Origin: Psychromonas marina
GTDB taxonomy: Bacteria; Pseudomonadota; Gammaproteobacteria; Enterobacterales; Psychromonadaceae
NCBI RefSeq assembly: GCF_030161115.1
Contig: NZ_BSPQ01000001.1
Location: 124,001-188,000, forward strand
Length of the DNA: 64,000 nucleotides
Direction: 5' to 3'
Shown in pieces: positions 36,492-44,149 of the stretch. Each line of letters opens with the position of its first letter. The stretch's first letter is position 1. Made by a program: the position numbers and the translations under genes. The notes beneath the pieces were generated by a model. That model searched no databases. It was given only the letters and a program-made list of their open reading frames with translations, and was not told the origin of the DNA.

Positions 36492-37203
36492 TAATATTTC
36501 CCATGAAAAAATAATTACAATAAGTCATTATTCACTAGGATGATGAGTTGTCAATGAAACTTAGTTGTATGGCTGCTGTGGTGGCTTTTGCGACTGTCAG
36601 AAAGGATTTCCCTATCTCGCAAAGTGCCCCATTGCGTCTCAGAAAGCCAATTCGCTAAAGCCCTCTTAGAGATAGAAGACCCGCTCACTTACATAAAAAT
36701 TATGAGTGACTTGAATATTAATAAATTTGCTTTAAAATAATTGGTCTGAGCTTCGGGTATCTCTACCTATTTATCAATTTGCTTTAGACATTTCGGCCGA
36801 AATATCTAGCATTGACATAGATTTATGGTTTGAAAAAACTAGGTAGCCCACCGGGGACACAACAAAGCCGCTGATATCAGCGGCTTTGTTGTTTTATAGC
36901 TAGAAAGAATCACGCAAACTAACTACTTTCACCTGATCAAAACTAGTCTCAACAGTTAAAAGAACATTAGCCCCTTTGCGCCTCAGAAACTTATAAAATT
37001 GCGACCATAATCCCCCCATGACCATTAGGTTTAACGGAAAAAATCTGTTTCAAACAAATGATTGGATACAAACCATTTCTAATGCTCTCCCCTAAATTAC
37101 GATTAAAGGTACTTCACACCCTGTATCCTATAGGCTACAATTGACAAAATGAAGTATTCTATTGAAAAAGCGCATAAGTTACTAAAAGAATTGGAAGTTT
37201 AAA
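36492..37203. other. Gene-poor stretch with a large terminator-like palindrome
   Basis: Only short relic frames are seen. One at ~36745-36846 ends in DLWFEKTR and another of 17 codons at 37149-37202 (MKYSIEKAHKLLKELEV) precedes the antitoxin gene and may be the tail of a lost toxin. At 36611-36640 is a copy of the CTATCTCGC...GTGCCCC repeat. Confidence 0.4.
36859..36892. terminator. Perfect 34-bp palindrome, terminator-like
   Basis: ACAACAAAGCCGCTGAT pairs perfectly with its reverse complement, with TTTT following on the plus strand. No gene ends near it, so it probably outlived a deleted gene. Confidence 0.65.
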
Positions 37204-37482
37204 ATGCCAAATAAAACAAGCCCATTTAATCCTTTTGAATACATGGAGACGCAAGATGAAATTAATACTTTCTTGCGCGAATGTTTGGAAAATGACGATC
37301 CAAATGTTTTTGTTTCAGCTTTGGGCCATTTAGTTAAAGCTCATGGAGTTACAGATGTAGCAGAAGTGACAGGGCTAAGTCGTGAAAGTTTGTATAAAAC
37401 TTTCAACGGGAAAACTCAGCCGAAATGGGACACCATATTTAAAGTAAGTCATGCGATAGGGATTCAATTAGCAGTAGCATAA
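37204..37482 (+). CDS. Orphan HigA-2-type addiction-module antitoxin
   Basis: A 92-residue DNA-binding protein of the putative addiction module antidote family (HTH ~48-90: HLVKAHGVTDVAEVTGLSRE then SLYKTFNGKTQPKWDTI). In a complete system a RelE/HigB-like toxin gene lies directly upstream; here only a 17-codon frame ends 2 bases before the start. It is therefore an orphan antitoxin, which could neutralise related toxins or act only as a regulator. Confidence 0.85.
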   Translation: MPNKTSPFNPFEYMETQDEINTFLRECLENDDPNVFVSALGHLVKAHGVTDVAEVTGLSRESLYKTFNGKTQPKWDTIFKVSHAIGIQLAVA

Positions 37483-37832
37483 TTTATCATCTTTCTGTGC
37501 AGGGAGTTATATGGAGAAACGCACATAATTTACCTTCGTTTTTTGTCGCCCCTCCCAAATATAATTTCTGTTAAAATAATTGGTAGCCCATGAATTCATG
37601 GAATTTATAAAGCCATATTAATAAGAATGTAGAGATTTCTATCTCGCAATGTGCCCCAAAGTGAGTTAGGAACGTATAGTTTTGTGGCCAGGTTTACTTG
37701 ACCACTAAATAGTACAATCGAGTATTTGGGTGTTGAAATTGAAGGTGCATTAAGTATTTCAGAAGCTACTGAGACCTAAGTTTAATAAACATTATTATTT
37801 AGTAGCTATAATTATTTTTTACAGGCTAAAGG
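37483..37832. other. Gap between antitoxin and secreted nuclease genes
   Basis: No gene is seen. It contains one TTCTATCTCGCAATGTGCCC repeat (37637-37657) and an IS-end-like GTGGCCAGGTTTACTTGACC motif (37684-37703). Confidence 0.4.
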
Positions 37833-38585
37833 ATGAAAAAATTGATTAACGCACTCAAAAAAATTGCCATTGTAGTAACTTTGTTCTCTACATCTGCATT
37901 TTCCGATATTTTATCTGTTCATTGCCCTTTAGCTTGCCCCGAAAGCCCACCAAAAAATGATTTAATCTTTGCTCATATATACGCTTTATCTAATAACCCA
38001 ATAACCAAATTCGCAGACTGGGTCGCTTATGAAGTTAATCCAATCAACTTCGGGCCATCTACAGGGCGAATATGGAAGACAGATCCACTTCTTAGCGATA
38101 ATGAAACACTAGAGGCCAATGATTATAAAGGGGCTAATAGCAGTGTTCTAGAAGCGGATAGAGGCCATCAAGCCCCATTAGCATCTTTTGCAGGTTCTCA
38201 ATATTGGTATGAAGTAAACTATTTGAGCAACATCACTCCACAAGATAAAGATTTGAATCAGGGTGCATGGAAGAATCTTGAAGATGCGATCCGTGATTCG
38301 TCTTCCTATAAAAAACCACTATACGTAATTACCGGGCCATTATTCACTAAAAAAATGCCTGACTTACCCAAAGCAGATGAATCACACGTAATACCGTCGG
38401 GCTACTTCAAGATAGTTTATGATCAGTCAGGAGCCACTGCATTTGTAATGCAACAAAACAGTAACCGTAAAGATAATTATTGTTTGAAGAAGTTACCAGT
38501 GTCTTCGATCCAAGCACTAGTTAACTTTCAATTACCCAATTTACAACCGAGTAAAGAAGTTTCTAACAGGCTCGGTTGCAACTAA
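37833..38585 (+). CDS. Secreted DNA/RNA non-specific endonuclease
   Basis: A 250-residue NUC1-type nuclease. Signal peptide ~1-24 (hydrophobic IAIVVTLFSTSAFS), then a beta-beta-alpha metal fold with the DRGH motif (109-112) and NITPQDKDLNQGAWKNLE, supplying the metal-binding Asn (N142) and downstream Glu (E150). Four or more cysteines suggest disulfides in the periplasm. Such enzymes degrade extracellular DNA for nutrients or protect against incoming DNA. Single gene with its own ribosome site (AAAGG). Confidence 0.88.
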   Translation: MKKLINALKKIAIVVTLFSTSAFSDILSVHCPLACPESPPKNDLIFAHIYALSNNPITKFADWVAYEVNPINFGPSTGRIWKTDPLLSDNETLEANDYKGANSSVLEADRGHQAPLASFAGSQYWYEVNYLSNITPQDKDLNQGAWKNLEDAIRDSSSYKKPLYVITGPLFTKKMPDLPKADESHVIPSGYFKIVYDQSGATAFVMQQNSNRKDNYCLKKLPVSSIQALVNFQLPNLQPSKEVSNRLGCN

Positions 38586-38727
38586 TTATAGCTTTTTACC
38601 CACTAGAAACGTAACTAGCTAAAAGGCTAAGACGCAATAGCCCTCTTTACGTATGACAATTGAGGCGTAAACGCCCCCTTAGTGCCTTAGTGGCCAATAT
38701 AACTTAGCCACAACAGTTATATGTTCT

Positions 38728-39699
38728 TTATCCTACATGGACGTATAACCCTGTATTTGGTTTTGCATTTCGTTCAATCCTTAGTCCGAAAGCCGAATAC
38801 ATTTCAGCAATAGCGCTTGTAGCTGAATTGAAGTCATTGTAATGATCGAGGCCATGTTCCTCAAATTTTGCTTTGATAGAATCAATTGCCTCACCTAAAT
38901 CTGATAATGGAGATGCTAATTTGGATGATGATTGTAAATGTTGGAGTTTTGGAAAATGAGCTTCCATATCGATATCAAGTGCTTGAATGTAGCCTTGAGC
39001 ATAACCATACATATTTGCAATCAGCTTTATTCTTTCTGTAACTTTATAGTGCATTTCAGCTAATGGTAAAAGCTTGATTTGGTACCTATAGACTAAATCT
39101 TCAATTTCTATTGGAACTTCACTTAAAACAGTTTCTAAAGTATTAAGTACATCATGTATACAATCATCTGTTGCTGTGGATGAAGACATATAATTGGCTA
39201 AGTATTCAGACCATGCTCTTTTTCCTGTCATCAACAATGCATCGTCGTAATCATCTATTATCTTAGAGTTATCGAGAGAGTTTTCATTATGTTCATGGAC
39301 ATGGATAAGCTCATGATGAATTCTATGTATGATAGGAGCTATATTGTCGAATGATATAGCACCATCAGTAGTTATAATTTCAGAGAAAAAACTAATACTA
39401 AGAACCAATGCATATTCGGATAACCTACCATTATCCGCAGGTTTTGATAATAGCTGTGCGATTGCAATCGCTTGTTTGCTGTCTGTAAATGTAGGTAAGG
39501 ATTGATGGTTAAACTCTTCCGCTATTTGAGCTAGAGCAGAAGGAAAGTCAAAAGATACGACAACCTTTTTAAGTTTGACAATATTTAGTTGGTGTTCGGT
39601 CTCTAATGCTTTTATTACTTCAAGAGCTAGATTACCTATTTTTTGGGCGTCGTCTTCATTATTAAAGCCTTGTAAAGATATGTTTAAATCATTTTCCAT
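38728..39699 (-). CDS. Putative zinc metalloprotein with HExxH motif (unknown)
   Basis: A 323-residue soluble protein. HELIH (129-133) is a zincin motif, followed by EYLANY with E165 as a possible third ligand about 32 residues on, as in gluzincins. The C-terminal half is helical. ATG at 39699 is chosen because AAGGG precedes it at six bases; a TTG two codons earlier is unlikely. No family recognised; peptidase activity is inferred from the motif. Confidence 0.7.
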   Translation of the reverse strand: MENDLNISLQGFNNEDDAQKIGNLALEVIKALETEHQLNIVKLKKVVVSFDFPSALAQIAEEFNHQSLPTFTDSKQAIAIAQLLSKPADNGRLSEYALVLSISFFSEIITTDGAISFDNIAPIIHRIHHELIHVHEHNENSLDNSKIIDDYDDALLMTGKRAWSEYLANYMSSSTATDDCIHDVLNTLETVLSEVPIEIEDLVYRYQIKLLPLAEMHYKVTERIKLIANMYGYAQGYIQALDIDMEAHFPKLQHLQSSSKLASPLSDLGEAIDSIKAKFEEHGLDHYNDFNSATSAIAEMYSAFGLRIERNAKPNTGLYVHVG

Positions 39700-40024
39700 A
39701 GCCAACCCTTTTAGTAAATAAATCTATTATAAAAAATCTTATTTGAGTATACCCTTGTGACAAACAGAAACTCCATTTCAAAGCATGCTTTTAGGGTGGG
39801 GTTATCGTTTTAACAAGTTATTTTCATTGGGTAGAGTCTATTGCCGTTTGTAACAAAGACATCCATTCCGGTAATGAGATAAGCCACTCTCTTGAATCTG
39901 TTGTGGTTAAGTTATTTTGGCCATAATCTAGAGTCAAAGTAGTCATTTGTCTAAGTCGCTTTGTTCCCCTTAGAGGCAAAACGCGACCCCATTGCCATTT
40001 TATTAGAGCCAATTACATTATGAA

Positions 40025-40963
40025 TTATTCTTCGTTTTTAACTTCTGATAATTGTATTAATGGTAAATCTAACAGAACGGAGGCTTTAGTTAACTGGACG
40101 CTCTGTAAAACTTCATCCTTTCCCTCTGAGGAGGTGTTCGGATACATATATATGAATCCAGTCAACAACGTTCCAAGAAATCCAATGAATATTCCTAGAC
40201 ACGCAACTAACCACATTTTTTTATTATTTTTAGTGGCATCTATAGCTGCTTCCAATGCGTTTTTTTGAATAACTGCAACTAATTTATCTGATTTTTTATT
40301 TGCTTCGTCTAATTTTCTATTTGTCTCATTAATTGGATTTTGAAAGACGAGAGGGGGTGAATCAATGATTGGTTTAGAATATAAAAAAGAATCCAAAGTA
40401 TTCGGCTTCATCATTTCATCTAACTGAGCTATAGCAGGATTTGGCTTCGTCATTTCATCTAAGTGAGCAAACGATTTCGAAATTTCATCTAGATGAGCTA
40501 AAGCAGGGTTCGACTTCGTCATTTCATCTAAGTGCGCAAACGATTTCGAAATTTCATCTAGATGAGCTAGAGCAGGATTCGGCTTCGTCATTTCATTTAA
40601 GTGAGCAAACGATTTCGAAATTTCATATAGGTGAGCTAAAGCAGGGTTCGACTTCGTCATTTCATCTAAGTGCGCAAACGATTTCGAAATTTCATCTAGA
40701 TGAGCTAAAGCAGGATTCGGCTTCGTCATTTCATTTAAGTGAGCAAACGATTTCGAAATTTCATCTAGGTGAGCTAAAGCAGGGTTTGGCTTCATTGATT
40801 GTTCTAGCACAGCATCAAAAGCACTTGGCTTCATTAATTTATCTAAGGGTGACTCAAAAGTTTTTAGTTTTAAGTCTCTATTTTGCGTAGATTTTAGACT
40901 TTTTAAATTGGAATTATTTATACTTTTATCCGAACTAAATTTTAAATCGATTAAATCAGTCAC
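40025..40963 (-). CDS. Membrane protein with five tandem 23-residue repeats (unknown)
   Basis: A 312-residue protein starting with GTG. Residues ~58-172 are five 23-residue repeats with consensus KPNPALAHLDEISKSFAHL plus (D/N)EMT, encoded by 69-bp DNA repeats, followed by a partial sixth. A short coiled part comes next, then one transmembrane helix (MWLVACLGIFIGFLGTLLTG, ~250-269) and a ~40-residue tail. The near-identity of the repeats points to recent expansion. The architecture (long helical repeat region plus a single anchor) would suit a membrane tether or sensor. No homologue recognised. Confidence 0.75.
   Translation of the reverse strand: MTDLIDLKFSSDKSINNSNLKSLKSTQNRDLKLKTFESPLDKLMKPSAFDAVLEQSMKPNPALAHLDEISKSFAHLNEMTKPNPALAHLDEISKSFAHLDEMTKSNPALAHLYEISKSFAHLNEMTKPNPALAHLDEISKSFAHLDEMTKSNPALAHLDEISKSFAHLDEMTKPNPAIAQLDEMMKPNTLDSFLYSKPIIDSPPLVFQNPINETNRKLDEANKKSDKLVAVIQKNALEAAIDATKNNKKMWLVACLGIFIGFLGTLLTGFIYMYPNTSSEGKDEVLQSVQLTKASVLLDLPLIQLSEVKNEE
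40231..40800. repeat. 69-bp tandem repeat block within the membrane-protein gene
   Basis: Five copies of a 69-bp unit lie at about 40442-40795, each carrying two related half-units (GAGCTAAAGCAGG... and GCAAACGATTTCGAAATTTC on the plus strand). The copies differ by only a few bases. The frame is kept in all. The left part of this span holds the linker that follows the repeats in the protein. Confidence 0.6.
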
Positions 40964-41227
40964 AAATACCGCCTATTACATTAACTTGAGGTTTGATTGT
41001 AAATTAATGACATCGTGCTCACAAATGCAAGGCATTAATGTTGTGAATTTTAAAAAGCCCAAAAGAGAGCCGAGAGTTCTTAGGGTCTGATCTTGCCTTT
41101 TGTCATTACGCTCACTATTGAGAGAAGATGAACACAAATGGGACACCTAAAGAGATAAATAGAGCAAAAGTTCTAAGTCGCTATGTGCCCCTTTGCGAGC
41201 TAAAAGCTTTACAAATGAGTGACCATC

Positions 41228-41578
41228 TTACTTAGAACACTTTTTTTGTTGCTCCATACGAAATCTAATTGCTTCAATTGGATCAGGCGTAGCAATTGGA
41301 TAGTTTTCTTCTTCAAATGCATGAATCAATGCCACTAAAATATCTAACTCGTCAGCCTCTGGTGAGTTAGGTAGAGCTTCCCAAAGTACTTCAACACGAG
41401 CTAAAGCTCGTTCATTATCTTCCACTGTTTTTATTGATTTTGTAACTCTCTTTTTCTCACTACCATATTCTTTTCCAACTGGCTGCATTTTATCCCATTC
41501 CTTATCTTCTTTACTCATAGGAATACTTTCATCGCATTTATTAAGCAAATTTTGTAATGTAAGTTTAGATTTAGTCAT
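41228..41578 (-). CDS. Chimeric or truncated antitoxin (MazE-type tail plus HigA-type N-domain)
   Basis: A 116-residue protein. Residues ~1-36 (KLTLQNLLNKCDESIP ... MQPVGKE) look like the toxin-binding tail of MazE-type antitoxins. Residues ~50-112 (VLWEALPNSPEADELDILVA, ENYPI, DPIEAIRFRMEQ) match the N-terminal part of COG5499 HigA-like antitoxins. The HTH normally following IRFRMEQ is missing, as is any toxin gene. GAGG six bases before 41578 sets the start. It is probably a remnant made by deletion or fusion. Confidence 0.65.
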   Translation of the reverse strand: MTKSKLTLQNLLNKCDESIPMSKEDKEWDKMQPVGKEYGSEKKRVTKSIKTVEDNERALARVEVLWEALPNSPEADELDILVALIHAFEEENYPIATPDPIEAIRFRMEQQKKCSK

Positions 41579-41644
41579 TAGAAGCCTCGTAGTTTTTAGA
41601 TCTATAATAGGATAGATAATAAGGCATAAAATTGAATCAATCAT

Positions 41645-42087
41645 CAGGTAATGTTCAATTTTTTATAAGGCGGTTTGTGCCTCTTAGCGTGCCAAAACAT
41701 TAATTTAATCCATTCTATATTCGTGTTCATGAAATCGACAAAATGTCGTTTCTACGAACAAATATATGATGCCATATCGAACTACATACTCTGAAAGTAA
41801 TGATGATTCCCCAACCAGTGCTTATTTAATTGCACTGAGTCACTATTACTCTTCATCAGTTCACTTCACAAAATAGTCACTATTTTCATGTGCTAGATAG
41901 ACATCGCTGAATTTCTAAGGCAGAATTTAACTAGGGATTCATGCTCCCTGTTAGCCGCCCTTGGTAAAGATCGCCTCAGATCAGCTTGTTATTAGTAATA
42001 CAGTTTTACCCACACCCTTTTATTCACACAATTTTATTCAGGTGTGTGCCGGCGGCTACATGTAATAACCTGATTAGGATTTGTAGA
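41645..42087. other. Gap upstream of the 290-aa hypothetical gene
   Basis: No gene is seen. The ~150 bp before 42088 form a GC-richer leader with GCCGGCGGC and several short inverted repeats, possibly the promoter region of that gene. Confidence 0.4.
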
Positions 42088-42963
42088 ATGTCTAACAAAA
42101 AAAATCAGTACGACCACCTTCTTTTCCCATCAAACCGCACTGTAAAAGCGTGCCGTGCAGATGCTAAATCTATTACCACTAAAGAATTTAAGCGCTTTCA
42201 AGCACTCGATTTAATTGCATCTGAAAATGGCTTAGATACCGGCTGGGAGAATGCAATTAAAGAGCTAAAATCACAGTCTGAACATCCAACGGAATTTGAT
42301 CGAATCATATCGCTGACGGGGGGGATAACTTCCACAAATATCGCAAGCAGGAAAAAAGGAGACTTTGATGATGAATTGGTTTCTTATATCGAGTCTTTGC
42401 CTGAGATAAGCTTGCCAGATATTATGCTAACTGCTTTAGGAAATGCTATAAACGAGCCGATAAAATACGTCTATGGCATCAGAAATGAGCAAGGTTATTT
42501 GTATAGAACGATTGTCATTACCGATTTTGCACAAAACATTGCTTTCTCTGCAAAGATGAACGAATTAAATTTGCAGGCTCTTTTGCCAACACATCACCGT
42601 ATCGATGAAAAAAATTGTATTAGAGTCTATGCACCAGTTACAAAAATAAAAATACTTAATCAAAATGCTACCAAGCCAATTACTACAATTTCATCCATTC
42701 TATTGACAGAAATTGTCCTTTGGATTGAAACACTTGAATGTGATCCTCCTCTTGATAATAACGAAAATTTTTCGGAACTACGAAGAAACCGACCTGACTG
42801 GAACTATAAGATGTATGCTATCTATTGGAAGTTTTCTGATGAATTAACTGGAAGGCCTTTAGAAGAAACCCCTTCATTGAGTGTTGAAAATATCATTCGT
42901 GGTGTGACTACTTATGCGCTTAAGCAATATGATTCATATTATAAATACTTGTACCAGGCTTAA
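42088..42963 (+). CDS. Hypothetical protein with plasmid-type N-terminal helical domain
   Basis: A 291-residue protein. Its N-terminal ~60 residues (TVKACRADAKSITTKEFKRF then QALDLIASENGLDTGWENAI) follow a helical pattern seen in many plasmid- and ICE-borne proteins. The remainder has no recognised domain. The frame opens at 41986, but TAGGA before the ATG at 42088 and the conserved start support the shorter form. Single-gene unit. Confidence 0.65.
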   Translation: MSNKKNQYDHLLFPSNRTVKACRADAKSITTKEFKRFQALDLIASENGLDTGWENAIKELKSQSEHPTEFDRIISLTGGITSTNIASRKKGDFDDELVSYIESLPEISLPDIMLTALGNAINEPIKYVYGIRNEQGYLYRTIVITDFAQNIAFSAKMNELNLQALLPTHHRIDEKNCIRVYAPVTKIKILNQNATKPITTISSILLTEIVLWIETLECDPPLDNNENFSELRRNRPDWNYKMYAIYWKFSDELTGRPLEETPSLSVENIIRGVTTYALKQYDSYYKYLYQA

Positions 42964-43368
42964 ATAAAAGCCATACGCAAGGATTTATCTTTTTTTTCAT
43001 TGTATGGTTGTATATCTACTGTTGTGACTAAGTGAATTTGGCCACTAATTTAGAGTGAACCAACAACATTTTCTATCTCGCAATGTGCCCCATTAGCGAG
43101 ATAGGAAACGACTTATTTAATGTCTGAAAAAAGCTCTGAGCTGCCATCAACAATAGTGATATCAATGACTGTTTTTGGCTTATTGTAGCTTCCGAAGTGG
43201 CAAAGTTGTATGTAATTAAATGGCGGCGCAGACTGCAATTAGGTGGCTGACCTACGTGTTATTTTCCAAGCAATCAGCAGGAAGTCATACAGTTATTAAC
43301 CTAGGTTTATTGTTTGAGACACACTCATGGTTTTTCTTAATATATTTTCAAACAGAGGAAGCGAGTAA
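42964..43368. other. Gap containing a hairpin repeat
   Basis: No convincing gene. Bases 43073-43104 form CTATCTCGC ... GCGAGATAG, a 9-bp stem around GTGCCCC, the best-preserved copy of a repeat dispersed through 36-43 kb. An IS-end-like motif lies at 43022-43057. Confidence 0.45.
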
Positions 43369-43572
43369 ATGGATAAAAATGATAGGTTACATAAAATTCA
43401 GCTAGCAAGTTTAGAATTCTTTGAAGGAAATAATGAATCTGCTCAGGAGTGGATGAAACAACCTGTTAAAGGACTTGGTAATAAACGGCCTATTGATATG
43501 GTTTGTACTGATGCAGATACGAAAACCGTATTAGACTTGATTGGTTGCTTAGATCATGGTGTTTTTAGCTAA
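43369..43572 (+). CDS. Truncated Xre/MbcA/ParS-type antitoxin (DUF2384 toxin-binding domain only)
   Basis: A 67-residue protein consisting almost only of the DUF2384 domain: AQEWMKQPVKGLGNKRPIDM, then VLDLIGCLDHGVFS at the C-terminus. The usual N-terminal Xre HTH is absent and no RES-domain toxin follows. A ribosome site (GAGG) precedes the ATG, so it may still be made as an antitoxin fragment able to bind RES-type toxins. Confidence 0.78.
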   Translation: MDKNDRLHKIQLASLEFFEGNNESAQEWMKQPVKGLGNKRPIDMVCTDADTKTVLDLIGCLDHGVFS

Positions 43573-43641
43573 TCGAAGAATTTCCTTAATGATCGATAAA
43601 CTAACTGATGCACCAAATAGTAAACTACAATAGCGACCTAA

Positions 43642-43660
43642 ATAGTTACACTGTAACTAT
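43642..43660. promoter_or_regulatory. Palindromic operator-like site, downstream copy
   Basis: ATAGTTACA-C-TGTAACTAT, perfect on both arms and extendable to 11+1+11. It overlaps the 3' end of the gene at 43657-44058 and is the same motif as at 44074-44092. Confidence 0.65.
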
Positions 43661-44058
43661 TTTATCACCTCAAACTCCTCCAAATCCACACTTTCGATCA
43701 ACTGGTTAATAATCTCTATTTTTGTTTTCCCTGACAATTTCACAATCCTATCAAGACGAGTTTTATTGCTTCTCGTTATTTCAACTTGTAACCTTTCAGA
43801 GCCATTGCGTTTTATATAAACCCGCAATGTGGTTACTAACTTCTTTAGGCCTACACCTGAAAGATAGGTACTGACAAAATGCTCTATTTCATTTTCACTG
43901 GTGATTAAACTCTCGCTGAGCATTTGGTTATAGGCTCGCTCAGCAACATCAGCATTTAAAAACGATTTAGCACCATCATTTGCTATTTTATCCATCTGAT
44001 TATCTAACCACTTCAATTGCACTTGATGTTCTGTTTTTAATAACTCTGTTTTTTTCAT
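43657..44058 (-). CDS. Small putative ribbon-helix-helix regulator
   Basis: A 133-residue protein. The C-terminal part (ERLQVEITRSNKTRLDRIVK then LSGKTKIEIINQLIESVDLE) has the strand-helix-helix pattern of MetJ/Arc-type regulators; the N-terminal part is helical. GGGTGA precedes the ATG at 44058. A perfect 19-bp palindrome 16 bases upstream of the start and another at the gene's end suggest autoregulation. It resembles copy-control or partition regulators of plasmids; the assignment is tentative. Confidence 0.65.
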   Translation of the reverse strand: MKKTELLKTEHQVQLKWLDNQMDKIANDGAKSFLNADVAERAYNQMLSESLITSENEIEHFVSTYLSGVGLKKLVTTLRVYIKRNGSERLQVEITRSNKTRLDRIVKLSGKTKIEIINQLIESVDLEEFEVIK

Positions 44059-44073
44059 AGTTTCACCCGCCAA

Positions 44074-44092
44074 ATAGTTACAGTGTAACTAT
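44074..44092. promoter_or_regulatory. Palindromic operator-like site in the promoter region
   Basis: ATAGTTACA-G-TGTAACTAT, a perfect 9-1-9 palindrome 16 bases before the start of the putative ribbon-helix-helix gene (minus strand). A weaker copy is at 33079-33095. Confidence 0.7.
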
Positions 44093-44149
44093 AGCCGTAA
44101 AACCAAATAAGTCATTGCAGACTTAAAAACATTGGTTAAGCGTAATAAA

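Noticed and set aside
39824..40012. A 62-codon frame just downstream of the repeat membrane-protein gene
   Set aside because: Its position is suggestive, but its first part is encoded by a copy of the dispersed GTCGC/CCCC hairpin repeat and there is no clear ribosome site.
40441..40890. A 149-codon repetitive frame antisense to the tandem-repeat protein gene
   Set aside because: It is a shadow of the 69-bp repeats on the other strand. The minus-strand frame is longer, has a transmembrane helix and unique flanks.
43220..43405. A 61-codon frame before the DUF2384 fragment
   Set aside because: No ribosome site and no family likeness; it overlaps the better-supported antitoxin fragment start.
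36000..44000. An integron cassette array
   Set aside because: Single genes separated by hairpin repeats recall cassettes, but no integrase of the IntI type, no attI and no clear GTTRRRY/RYYYAAC core sites are seen, and the genes point in both directions.
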